This document shows, piece after piece, positions 35,156 to 45,104 of a DNA stretch of 64,000 bases. Under the pieces are notes generated by a model that had not been told where the DNA came from, ran no database searches, and saw only the letters and a program-made list of their open reading frames with translations. Position 1 is the stretch's first letter. Each line of letters opens with the position of its first letter. The position numbers and the translations under genes were made by a program. The stretch lies in the NCBI RefSeq assembly GCF_030864355.1, contig NC_083396.1:1302001-1366000 (forward strand), given 5' to 3'. Source of the DNA: Cutaneotrichosporon cavernicola. Taxonomy: Eukaryota > Basidiomycota > Tremellomycetes > Trichosporonales > Trichosporonaceae.

Positions 35156-36997
35156 TTACATAGCCGCCCGCTCCGAGAACGAAGCGATAAACTCGTCCTT
35201 GGGGAAGATGGCCGCAATGACCTTTACCTCGTCCGAATCCTTGGTCCGGAAGTGCTCCCAGTCGAGGAGGACGGACGCGGTGCCGAGCGTAGCGGCCAGG
35301 TGCATGCCGGCGTACTGGGGACCGATGCACTTGTGAGGACCGCTGCCCCAAACGAGGTAGTTCTGGGGCATGCTCTCGGCAAGGGGCTCCGAGCCGTCCT
35401 CGTTCGGGAGCCAGCGCTCGGGCATAAACTTGTCCGGCTCGGGGAAGCAGGTCTCGTCGTGCAGCGAGTTCCAGAAGGCAGGGATGATCATCGAGCCCTT
35501 GGGCACCGTGTAGTCCTCGGTGATGGGGAAGTTGCGGGTGGTGAGGTACGGCACCATGATGACGGGCGGGCGGTAGCGGAGAACCTCCTTGACGACAGCG
35601 CGGGTGTAGACCATGTCCTCGACGAGGTCGAGAGTGAGGGGCGCGTCGAGGTCGCCGCCGCGCACAGACATCTGCTCCTCGCGGATCTTCTCAAGAACCT
35701 CGGGGTGGTCGGCAGTGAGCTGGAAAGCGTAGACGAGGGCGCTGGACATGGCATCCTGCGACGCAAAGAGGAACGAGAGCACAACCATGGCAATCTCGTT
35801 GTCAGAGTACTCGCGCGAGAGGAGCTTGGCCTCCTCCGAGTTGCCGTTCTTGGACAGGATCATGGCACGGGTCCACTCGTCGAGCAGGCACTCGGGCTCG
35901 TTCTGCATGTCGGCCATGCGGACCTTGGACTGCGCTGCCGAGCTCTCGAGGTACTTCATGACGACCTTGCGCGCATTGATCGCGTTGTAGACCTTGGTGC
36001 CGGGGATGGCAAAGGGGAAGTTGACGAGCTCGAGCGAGGTGGTAATGTCCCAGTACAGTTTGTTGACGAGTTTCTTGTCGGTGGGGGTAATGTAGTCGCC
36101 GACAAAGACCGAGAGCGACGTCTCCATGTTGAGGTCACGCATGGGCATCATCATGGGGCGGGCACCCTTATGGGCGGCCCACTCCTTGAAAAAGTTGCGG
36201 TAGATGCGCTCCTGGATGGGGAGGTAGATCGAGAGAGCCTTCTGAGTGAAGAGGACGTTGAGGGCCTTGCGGTAGTCAGCGTGCACCTTGCCGTGAAGGA
36301 AGACCCAGTTGTTGGGGTCAAGGACCTTCTTGGCGGATGCTACAAGGCAGGGTTCGGCGTGGTTGGGCGAGTTGAGGATCTTGCGGGCCATCTTGTTCGA
36401 TGAGCCGATGACGATAAAGATATTGAAGACGGAGACGCATGACAGAGGACCAGAGTACCACTGGCGCTTGTAGTTTTCAAGCGTAGGGTTGAGCGAGTCA
36501 GAAAACTTGCCAATGACCGGGATGGTCCACTTGTCGCCGGGGAGGTGGGCCTTCTTGGTGCGGTACACAATCTGCTCGAGAATGAGGAGGGAGATGACAA
36601 CAGTTAGGATGGTGGCCGCCGTCGTCTTGCTGTTGAATTGCGGAAAAGCCGTCCGGACAAACCGAGCGCACAGACGTTGTGATCCGGAAAGGATTGTCGA
36701 TGGGGGATGGCACGATGTGGTCATCCGTGTGGCATGTGGCCGGGGCGTCGGTGTAAAGATCAAGGCGTCGAAGAATGCCAAGAACCATGAGTCGAGAGCC
36801 ATTAGTGCGTGGTTGAGAGGAGAGGAACGGAACAGTGTCAGCAGCGCACGATAAAACGGTGAGTGGCATACGACGGGCGCAGCCAGTACACAAACGCGGA
36901 CGCACGTATCAAATGAGAAGCGGGCCTGGGTAAGGCTTTCAAGACCCCAGGTCTTGTCGGCGAGCGACGTTGCGCGAGGGATTGCCTGCGAGGACAT
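35156..36997 (-). CDS. ERG5: Cytochrome P450 CYP61, sterol C-22 desaturase
   Basis: The reading frame is open from ATG 36997 (613 codons), but the better model removes 36905-36630. That joins FSFDT to KTTAATILTVV in frame and yields about 521 residues, the normal CYP61 length. Landmarks are the membrane anchor AATILTVVISLLILEQIV, the I-helix LSFLFASQDAMSSALVYAF, the ExxR motif KEVLRYRPP, PERWLPNEDG and the heme-binding loop WGSGPHKCIGPQYAG. The enzyme introduces the C22-C23 double bond of ergosterol in the ER. CYP61 is closely related to CYP51, but the ASQDAMSS and PHKCIG sequences are Erg5-like. The proposed intron lacks a clear CTNAC branch site near its acceptor. Confidence 0.92.
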   Translation of the reverse strand: MSSQAIPRATSLADKTWGLESLTQARFSFDTCVRVCVLAAPVVCHSPFYRALLTLFRSSPLNHALMALDSWFLAFFDALIFTPTPRPHATRMTTSCHPPSTILSGSQRLCARFVRTAFPQFNSKTTAATILTVVISLLILEQIVYRTKKAHLPGDKWTIPVIGKFSDSLNPTLENYKRQWYSGPLSCVSVFNIFIVIGSSNKMARKILNSPNHAEPCLVASAKKVLDPNNWVFLHGKVHADYRKALNVLFTQKALSIYLPIQERIYRNFFKEWAAHKGARPMMMPMRDLNMETSLSVFVGDYITPTDKKLVNKLYWDITTSLELVNFPFAIPGTKVYNAINARKVVMKYLESSAAQSKVRMADMQNEPECLLDEWTRAMILSKNGNSEEAKLLSREYSDNEIAMVVLSFLFASQDAMSSALVYAFQLTADHPEVLEKIREEQMSVRGGDLDAPLTLDLVEDMVYTRAVVKEVLRYRPPVIMVPYLTTRNFPITEDYTVPKGSMIIPAFWNSLHDETCFPEPDKFMPERWLPNEDGSEPLAESMPQNYLVWGSGPHKCIGPQYAGMHLAATLGTASVLLDWEHFRTKDSDEVKVIAAIFPKDEFIASFSERAAM

Positions 36998-37700
36998 TGT
37001 TGAAAGTGTGGACGATGCGAGGCCGACCTTGGCGTGGGGAAGCAGTAGTGGTTACTCTGTCAACAACAAGAAACTGTTTGTATTTTAGTGGGCGGACGAA
37101 AGAAGAGAGATGGGCATACTCACCTAGGTGGCAAGTTATAGAGTATCAGAACCTGGCGAGCAGTGCAACAGTAACACGGCACAAGACGAGTAAAAGCAAA
37201 GGTGCATGTATACGCGTTGACCCAAAGTCTCAAACTCTCGTACCACCCCACTAATCAGGGTGTTGGCGTGCATGCAGGGTGACTGCGGGACCAAAAGCGG
37301 AGATGCCCCCAGAAGCCCAGAAGACATCCAACCCAAGGGGGAGCCCACTTGAGAACCCCCCAGCCCTTAGCCCTTGAAGTAGGTTAAGTCGGGCGCTAGG
37401 TATACGAGTCTCTTGTTAGTAGGGAACTGCGTATCCCTCAGTCTCAACTCGTGGCTTGCTTGATTCATGGTTTGATGGCTTGATTGACATAATGTATGGG
37501 TATTCAAGGTCACGCTCGGATTTTCCGCCCGCCGATGCCTCATCAAGTTGGTTGGCCCGCCAAGCCTGTTCCTTACCCCTGGCGTCCCCTTTCCTACTTT
37601 TTTGTTCTCAACATGCACGGGCCCCGGTTCAGAGCTCTTGCAGGGGGGAGGGGGGGGGGGGGGACGCGTCGACCACGGAACGTGCCGAGGCTTCGTTGCT
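36998..37700. other. Intergenic, ERG5 promoter region
   Basis: No gene seen. It contains a G14 homopolymer at 37650-37663 just before the GFA-type relic. Confidence 0.5.
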
Positions 37701-37723
37701 TCGCGATCCCGCGTGGCCTCGAG

Positions 37724-37909
37724 TATATTTAGGAGAGTACGTCGTCACCACCACACAGGTCGCTCTGAATGGAAAACCAGTCGCCTGCCATTGCAGAGAT
37801 TGTACAAAAATCACTTCAAGATGGGCGCAGGATTGGCGCATTCCATAATCTTTCCAACTTTGACAGAAGATGATAAACGACTGAGCTCGTTACGTGGATT
37901 ACGGTAATC
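37724..37909 (+). pseudogene. Relic of a GFA / Mss4-like (CENP-V type) zinc protein
   Basis: One frame reads LGEYVVTTTQVALNGKPVAC then HCRDCTKITSR. The CHCRDCTKIT block is the hallmark of glutathione-dependent formaldehyde-activating-type domains, where CHC..C binds zinc. One base of frame change later, GAGLAHSIIFPTLTEDDKRL continues as the family would and stops at 37909. The N-terminal C-x-C-G part and the rest of the domain are missing. With no GT-AG pair to bridge the shift this is best read as a decayed fragment, not a gene. Confidence 0.5.
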
Positions 37910-38569
37910 GCAGATCCCCAGACTGACAGCGTTGAGCATAACGCGAGTCGATATGACCATGGTTACCAGTTGGTACACATCTGTATATGCAGGCAGACGT
38001 CAGCTAGCTGGGCTTGGGCTTTTACTTGAGTTTGTGAGGCCGGTTAATTGCGGTTAAGCCAGCTAGAAACTAGACCAGAACAATGCTTCCAGGATCCTAA
38101 AATGGCTAGGATCCGAGGATCGCCTGCAACGTCATTGACACCGTTCGTGAGGTTTGTGAGGTGTTTGCCTGTGCGCCTAGTTGCAACGTGGCATAACCCA
38201 TCAGGCTAGCAATCGTGCTTTAATGTTAATATGTTAACCAATGTTGGCAGTATGGCGTAACGGCGCGGGCCTCACAACTAAAGCCAACGCGGAGGCTACT
38301 GTCCGCGCCAGCATCGGCAACATTGTCCCAAGCCACCGACGCCACCCAACCCACGCGACTCATGACGACACTGCCTCTTACTTCCGCAGTGAACATCTTC
38401 CCAACGTAAAGCAACCACTCTTCACATTTCATCCGCCATCAGTTTTGTACGAGGCCTCAAACTCTAAGCACGCAAGGCATGCCAAGGTACAGGGGAGGGG
38501 AAGAACTCTTCCTTCAGATCTTGTATCGTTGTCGTGATCGTTAGGTGGGATGGGGTGAACGAGAGTCGT
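37910..38569. other. Intergenic, nothing recognised
   Basis: About 660 bases before the 3' end of YOP1. A tRNA-like A-box resemblance near 38259 was considered and rejected. Confidence 0.45.
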
Positions 38570-39409
38570 TTAGAGAGGCTGCGTGTTGTCTGTCCAGTGT
38601 TAGTGACATTGACACGTCACATAGTTCAGCTGCTACTCACCGCTGAACGCCGAGCCAGCGCTGGGGTTGAAGCCAGTGGTCTGTCCAGTCGAAACGTCCA
38701 CCGGGCGCGACGACGACGAGGTCGAGTTGTAGGCGGGAGCCGGGCGGTTGATGTTCACAGCCAGGCGGCGGAGAACGTTAAAGTAGACAACCTCGGCACC
38801 ACGGGTCGAGGGGAGGAAGACTTGCTTGTTAACTCTCTACTTGCTAAAACAAACACGCCTGTACTCACGCCAAACAATGAAGATGCTCTTAAAGACAAAG
38901 TAAAAGGGAACCCAGTAAAGAATGGGGCGGAGCGCAACCGACTCGATGAGGTTGAAGGTGCCGTAGACGATCTGTTTGCGTTAGTCACGCGACCTGTTTG
39001 CTCGATTTTTGCGTTGCAACGTCAAGCTACTCACCCAGTAGGTAAGCCACTGCTTGTCGTCGTTGGTGCTAGGACTCTCGAGAGCCTTGATCGAGAGGTA
39101 CGCAGGAAGACCCCAGCCGATAAGGTTGGAGATAGGCTGCGCGAGGCCAAAGAGGTTGAAGAAGATGAGAAGCACGGCACTGTCGTCAGCGCAAGTCTCA
39201 CAGCAGCTGGCTACTCACACGCCACCAAGGCCAAGGACACCGTACGCCTTGGGGACCTTGGTCTTGGCCTCAACCTCCCTCAGGACGGGGTACTTGTTGA
39301 GCTCGGCATCGAGCGAGTTGACCTGGCCCTGGAGAGCACGGCTCGCCTGCTGGACGTAGGGGTGGTTGACAAAGTTGTTCTTGATCTGTTGAGACTGAGG
39401 GGTAGCCAT
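38570..39409 (-). CDS. YOP1: ER-shaping protein Yop1 (DP1/TB2/HVA22, REEP5 type)
   Basis: Exons 39409-39219, 39179-39035, 38971-38869, 38820-38641 and 38589-38570 give 212 residues. An N-terminal helix (NKYPVLREVEAKTKVPKAYG) leads to the paired reticulon-like hydrophobic hairpins: GVLGLGGVAVLLIFFNLFGL, IGWGLPAYLSIKALES, WLTYWIVYGTFNLIESV and FYFVFKSIFIVWLFLPSTRG. KALES...DDKQWLTYW is the diagnostic DP1/TB2 segment. The protein sits in high-curvature ER tubules. The last exon adds only DNTQPL. All four introns follow GT-AG with CTNAC branches. Confidence 0.95.
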
Positions 39410-39947
39410 CTAAGAGGTAGTCAGCATTAGTAGGTCGGGAAGAAGGGCTTTGCCCTGTGGCCGTGGGAAGGGGAACAAATGACCAGCTGGTGGATGGCAG
39501 CGATCGAACGAGGATGCTCACTGTGGATGGATTATCTCTTGGGTCTAGAATCGAGATGAGAGGGGAGGATAGACAAGTGAGGAAGGGTTGGAAGGGATGG
39601 ATGGGTGAATGGATGGATGTGATGAAGAGAGATAGAGAGATGAGAGGAAGAGGGTTGGATGATGGATGACCTTGGTAACTGGGTGGGTGGTTGGAGTGGT
39701 TTGAATGATGATGCAGGGGGAACTGCGGGTAAGTTCAAGTTCCACTAAGGGTCAACTTTGCTAAAGTATTGCTTTGCTGTGTGGCTCACTCTTACGGTGA
39801 GATTTGGAGCTTGCTGGAAGATGACGATGTGAATCGGGTCAAGCTCCAAGCTCTAGCCGCTCTCTCACTTTCACACTCTTTCTCTCGCGCTCTCGCACGC
39901 ACTCTACTATAATCCAGGGTCCTTTCGTGTTCTGGGCAATGGCAAAT

Positions 39948-39990
39948 GAGCATATGAGCATATGGGCATAGGGGCATATGGGCAACTAGG
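39948..39990. repeat. GCATATGGG / GCATATGAG short repeat
   Basis: Four to five imperfect copies of a 9-10-bp unit built on the palindrome CATATG. Confidence 0.6.
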
Positions 39991-40432
39991 CAAGATGTGC
40001 TATTGGGCAAATGGGATTCAAAGTGGTCATCTCCCTCTCCCTCACTCTTACATCGGGTGTACGCAAGGCAAGGTCTTGACTGAGTGATCATCTTGGTAGA
40101 GCTTGAGTGACGGCATGAGCCATATCTATGCAAGCTGCGCGCATATGGGCATTTATGGCTAGACGTCATTCTACGTAGCAGACTATGACGTGCAGGTCAT
40201 GCACAAGCCCACATCATAGTCATACTCACTTCTCTCCAGTCCCTATCCGCTTATTACCGCCTCTATAAGGAGATGTGGCACTGTTTCCTTCCTCTCCCCC
40301 CTCAACCGATCACCAACCTGACGATCACTTGTTTAACCCACCCTCTTTGAAAAAGGACTACTTTCCAAAGTATTTATCTCATGTTATTTATCCCGTTATG
40401 CCTGGATTCTAGACTTGAAAAGTACATAGTAC

Positions 40433-40530
40433 AAACAATTCATGTAAAACAATTCAGGTAAAACAATTCCTGTAAGACAATTCCTGTAAAACACTTTCTG
40501 TAAGCCTGTAAAACACTTGCTGTAAAACAG
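40433..40530. repeat. Degenerate 16-bp AT-rich repeat (ACAATTC.TGTAAA)
   Basis: Five to six diverged units such as CAATTCATGTAAAA, CAATTCAGGTAAAA, CAATTCCTGTAAGA, CACTTTCTGTAAG and CACTTGCTGTAAAA follow one another. No coding frame. Confidence 0.75.
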
Positions 40531-40984
40531 TCCAGTTGTAATGCCATAAAGCCACGGCATATCAGGCCAGGGGATCAAGCTATCAAGGGAATTAAGGGAA
40601 AGAGTGAATCATTTAAAAGGGTAAATTGAGACACGACACATGTTAAAGTTAGAATTGCAGTCACGCTGTATCATTCCACACAAAGCTCAACTTGAATGCA
40701 TTCACAAACGCGTCTGACATCTATCATCTCACTCAATCTCACAAACTCACACACTCTCATACACTTTCTCTACCTCTTGTTCCTCGACTCATACATTCAC
40801 ACTACCTGTCCGTTTCTGTAACCGCTTACCACGCAACCCACTCAGCCAGCCAGGCACACTCGTATATACACATTCACTTGACACCCTTCCCACCACGACT
40901 GTGCTTCCACAAGCACACTGCATTCTCCTTTCATCCACTTACCAACCCCCTCGACTCCCACGTTCACACTCCCGCGACGCGCCT

Positions 40985-42851
40985 ATGGCCTATGCGTCGC
41001 ACTCGCCGAGCATTGGTGGCCTCCAGCTGCGCCCACGCCGCTCTCGCCTCCTCAGTCGCTCCGCTCAACTCCTGGCTCTCAGATTCGGTTGGGTCGTCAT
41101 CGTGATCTGGTACGAGGTGCGTACTACATCCTTCCCCACTGACGACAGGCCGGTGAGTTCTTCAGCTCTCTCTCGAGTTGCCGCTTCCCAGACTCCAAGC
41201 TGCGCAAGGCCTCTGGCACGGACCCAATACATGTTGTCCTGGTTGCAGATCCGCACGTGCCCCACCCTGTGCTCTCGCATTCAGAGGACGCACGGCCTTG
41301 GGTCAACGCCGTGCGACAGCACATGGAGGAACTGTACATGCGCAAGAGCTGGAAAGTTGTCCGGCGACTGGGACGCATCGACGCAGTCATCTTCGTCGGT
41401 GACATGCTAGACTGCGGCCGAGGGAACCTCTCAGATCAAGAGTACGTTGTCACATTGGCGACAGCTCACACCAGATACGAGGAATATATGAAACTGTTCC
41501 ACTCGATCTTTACGTTGCCCAAGTCGGTTGCTACATACTTCGTTCCCGGAAACAACGACATTCCTTTAGGGCGCCTAAGCCCAAACTTCTCGCCACTCGC
41601 GAGGAAGCGTTACCTCGAGCACTTTGGTGCCGTGAATCAGGTCGTCAACCTTTCCAATCACTCGCTCATATTGCTTGACGCCGTCGGCCTCGTCGAGGAG
41701 GACTATCGCCGCTATGCGTCCGAGGTGCAGTTTGGCGAGTGGGACGGTGTGAGCGGCGGCGTCATCGAGTTTGTCAAGGGCCTCGGCATTGGTGAGTCGT
41801 ACGACAGCGCAAACTAACAGCAGCGCGCCCGCCATCCCCGATCCTCATCTCACATATCCCGCTCGCGCGACCCGAGTCCGCAACGTGCGGCCCACTAAGC
41901 GAGCACGGGCGCATTCTCAAGGGCGTCGGGTTAGGCTATCAGAGCCTCTTGGGATCGGAGACGAGCAGATTCCTGCTGAGAGAGATCAAGCCAGACATTG
42001 TCTTCAGTGGTGACGATCACGACTACTGCGAAATCACGCATCCAGGAGCCGTCAAGGAAGTGACAGTCAAGTCGTTCAGCTCAAACGCTGGTGTGCGCCG
42101 TCCTGGCTTTCAACTGCTGTCGCTGGTTCCACCGGAACCTGGCCTGGCGGGCCTTGCGGACGTCCCCTGCATTCTCCCAGACCAGTTGGGAGTCTACCAG
42201 CGTGTGTACGTCCCGCTCACCATCCTTACATTCGTCTATCTCTTCTACGTGAACGTTCGCAGGACGTGGTCGCGGTCTCACCGTTTGTCCGAAAAGTCGC
42301 GGCTCCACATCATCGAGGAGAAGCTCCACCGCCCGGTGCCCCTGACGCTTCCGTCGCGGCGATCAGCGCAGCACCTCCAGACTCACATCATGTCCCGGCA
42401 TTCTCTCTCACCAGCGCCTTCCGCACCGGGGAGCCCGGCTGTGAGCCCAAGATTAGTCTTCGGGCATGACGACGAGGCACCATCGCCATCCTTGTCGCGG
42501 CGATCGAGCTACGGCAACGACCTGAACAACACCGAGTACGCACCAAGGCGGACAGCGAGCGGCGGCCTCCTCCCCCTCCCGAACAGCACTCCGCGCCGAG
42601 TCCAGATCCCACGCATAATGTCCGCGAGCGAGTGGGTCTCCGCTGCGAAAGCCAAGGACATGTCGGTGCTGAGTCTCGTCGCCGACCAGAGCCGGGGCCC
42701 ACTGCAACGCGCCAAGGGATACGCGCGCTGGTTGTGGCGGACGCGGCACGGCGTGCTCGTGCGCAGCACGTTTGATATGCTCGGCGTCACGCTGCCTGCG
42801 ATTCTCGTTTGGTGTCTGGTGAACGCCATGTTTGCGGATTGGCTCTTCTAG
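40985..42851 (+). CDS. CDC1: CDC1/TED1-type metallophosphoesterase (GPI remodelling)
   Basis: Exons 40985-41116, 41149-41441, 41475-41791 and 41821-42851 give about 590 residues. An N-terminal helix (GWVVIVIWYE) is followed by a calcineurin-like phosphoesterase domain. Metal-site motifs are DPH in VVLVADPHVPHP, GD in VIFVGDMLDCG, GNND in YFVPGNNDIPLGR, the His of ILISHIPLARPES, and FSGDDHDYCEITHPG. The last is characteristic of the Cdc1/Ted1/PGAP5 group. A hydrophobic segment follows (YVPLTILTFVYLFYVNVRR), then a Ser/Pro-rich loop and a C-terminal helix. Family members remove phosphoethanolamine from GPI-anchor mannoses in the ER. Whether this is the Cdc1 or Ted1 orthologue is not settled. 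Confidence 0.88.
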
Positions 42852-43175
42852 CCTGAGCGACGCTGGACGTTGCCCCATGGCCCAGGACATTTCGGACTTT
42901 ACGTTGTTGCCGTAGCCTGTTGGCATGTCTCGTTGTTATGTAGTCTTACATGTGCGGTGGGCCGGCTGACCAACGCGCGGCCATCTACTGTAACCTCCGA
43001 ATTCACATAGTCTCAGGTCCTGTTCTTTCTGACATTGGCTGCCACTGCATGGCTATGTGCCGTCGCCAGCACGCCCGAGACGCTTGCGCCGCACCTCTGA
43101 CATCTAACTAGACTTGGTACTCACACTTATGCACATACAATTCTACCTAATACACAACTACGTCTCTATCCGCCT
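42852..43175. other. Intergenic, nothing recognised
   Basis: 3' flank of the CDC1-like gene up to the decayed Dabb copy. Confidence 0.45.
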
Positions 43176-43615
43176 CTAGTACGCGTCCTGGGTAAAGTCA
43201 AACGCAACTTGTTCTCGATCCCAACGTGAGCCTCGACACGCTCCTGCTGTCAGCCAGCCAATCCCGCATAGAGAAACGAGCCCGACCTTGCCTGCTCCCC
43301 TGTACTCTAGTCCCTCACCAAACTCCACTCACCTTGAAAGCCGTATACGCTGGGTCGGTATACACCCAATAATCGCGGTCAGCCTCACACGCAAACTCGA
43401 AAACGAAGACAACGTGCATCCCCGCAGCCATGTCAAGGGGGGAGTGCTGCTAGCCTTCCGTCACGCGGCGGATGCATTGCGCCCCGCCCAGCCGGGCGGT
43501 CTCCGTGAGGCCGGTGATGGCGCGCACGGAGTACCTGGGGTTCGGCCGTCGGGGAAGAGACGGTACGTGACATTGTTAACAAAGAAGGGAGGGGAAGCTT
43601 ACCTATGTGGTAGAC
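43176..43615 (-). pseudogene. Decayed second copy of the Dabb gene
   Basis: Matches the intact Dabb gene 1 kb away in order and splice positions. VYHI followed by GTAAGC corresponds to VLHI at the exon 1/2 junction. RYSVRAITGL corresponds to KPYIRSAVGG. GMHVVFVFEFACEADRDYWV and YTDPAYTAFK correspond to GMQVVFLVEFENQADADYYI and FEDPAHTAFK. Between the two blocks the frame meets a TAG after RRVTEG. The final exon fits only if its acceptor or frame is altered (ending FDFTQDAY). The N-terminal membrane helix is not recognisable. It could still be transcribed, but no intact ORF can be built. Confidence 0.6.
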
Positions 43616-44369
43616 TGGCGCTGGGCGAACAGGGGGCGACCTCAGGTTGGGAAGAGCTAGCGGGTAATGATCAACAACAAAGTTGTGGCAACAACTCGAG
43701 TACAAGTAGCCGCAATTCCAAGTATCCAGCACATTTCGCGAATCCCAAAGCAAGCATGACGGCACGTCAGTTTGTCACTGTTCTGGCCGTCGTAAGTGCC
43801 ACTGTTGTGCGTGGAGTGCTAGCGAGCGGCGGGTCGTGTTGGTCATGACTCCCAACTCCCAACCCAACGGAATGATCAACCGTATGTGCGTCATCGCCAT
43901 GTGTCAGTGAGATGATAGATGAAGAGGATGGGATTGTTGACTGTTCCCGATCGGCGCGGAATGGTGTCGACTTGACCGCTATCAAATCTACTTTGTGTTA
44001 TGTCAGTATGGCTACTCGCCGCTCGCTGTTCGTGCTCCATCGTCATCTCGCATAAATGGTGCAGGTGGACGTAGAGCCGGCCGTGAGCGGTCGACATGTG
44101 CGCCTCGTGGCGGTCAGGTGGGAATGCATAAAGCCCACTCTTTGCCAATGGTAGACACAGGCGTGATTGCAACGCAGAACGCGCTCCCAGTCCGTGAAGC
44201 GGCGAGGGGGACGTCTGGTTGCTGGGTTTGCGATGGACACCGTACGCGGTGAACGAGGTCAAGCTGGTAGCAAGCGCTGGGCACAAAAGGCCGTCGTGGG
44301 TCCACCCGATGTACGACCGACAGCGACGATCTCATGCGCAATCCTCCCACTGCATTCTCGATCATGCAC
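43616..44369. other. Intergenic between Dabb copies
   Basis: No gene supported. It may contain the eroded 5' part of the decayed copy; short ORFs around 43890-44390 overlap in several frames. Confidence 0.45.
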
Positions 44370-44916
44370 TTAGAACAACCCCGGCACAAAGTCGAGCACC
44401 GTCACGCCCTCGACACCCCACCCCGCAATCTTGTCCTGCTGTCAGCTAATTCCACCGCAGACGTACCTTGAACGCAGTGTGCGCTGGATCCTCGAAGATG
44501 TAATAGTCCGCGTCCGCCTGGTTCTGTCGTCAGCCTCTTCTTCATCACGACCCACCTCAAACTCGACGAGGAAGACGACTTGCATCCCCCCATCGTGGCC
44601 TTCGGGGCTGGACTGCTTCCCGCCCACCGCGGAACGGATGTATGGTTTCCCCTGCATTGTGCACTGATCCTTGAGGGCCAGCATGTCAGCCGTGAGCGCA
44701 GGCAGGTTGGCTGCGTCCGCGAGCTTGAATGCGACTGCTATTAGCTGCTTAAGGAGCCAGGGACGAACCGATGTGCAACACACCCATTACGGCTGGGGTG
44801 GAGGAGGAGAAGCCGTGAAGTAGGTAGCCGAAGACGATGAGGGCGAGTGCGACGACAGCAACGAACGTAAGCGGCGGCTGGGCCTTGCGATAATCCCACC
44901 GGTTCCAGTTGTTCAT
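44370..44916 (-). CDS. Membrane-anchored Dabb (stress-responsive A/B barrel) protein
   Basis: Exons 44916-44769, 44734-44556, 44523-44467 and 44435-44370 give about 150 residues. MNNWNRWDYRKAQPPLTFVA leads into one transmembrane helix (FVAVVALALIVFGYLLHGF). Then comes a Dabb domain: VLHIVAFKLADAANLPALTA, LKDQCTMQGKPYIRSAVGG, GMQVVFLVEFENQADADYYI and FEDPAHTAFKDKIAGWG, ending VTVLDFVPGLF. Dabb domains form dimeric ferredoxin-like barrels, usually soluble; some are cyclases or stress proteins. An N-terminal membrane anchor is unusual. Introns are 31-34 nt with GCTGAC or GCTAAT branch sites. Confidence 0.8.
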
Positions 44917-45104
44917 GGGGACGACCTACACTTGACAACTCAACTCTGGAATGGCTGTCGGAAGTGGAGGCACATTTCGTCCGCCTATTACTATTGCCAT
45001 TACGAAGCTCATTATTAATCTTCACAATTCCAACCAAGCCTCCACCTCCACACGTCGACGTCAACCGTCAACCAACTTTGTCCATCCCTCATCACCATTA
45101 AGCC

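Larger units (their letters stand above)
39410..40984. other. Intergenic, 1.6 kb, short repeats
   Basis: Divergent promoter region of YOP1 and the CDC1-like gene. It holds a GGATGG/GATGGATG-rich stretch (39590-39670), GCATATGGG repeats and a degenerate 16-bp repeat (listed). No gene supported. Confidence 0.5.

Noticed and set aside
35252..36403. 383-codon plus-strand ORF
   Set aside because: It is the antisense of ERG5, whose P450 motifs on the minus strand are unmistakable.
38259..38310. Possible tRNA start (GGCAGTATGGCGTAACGGC)
   Set aside because: A-box-like only; no matching B box (GGTTCGA), anticodon arm or acceptor pairing follows.
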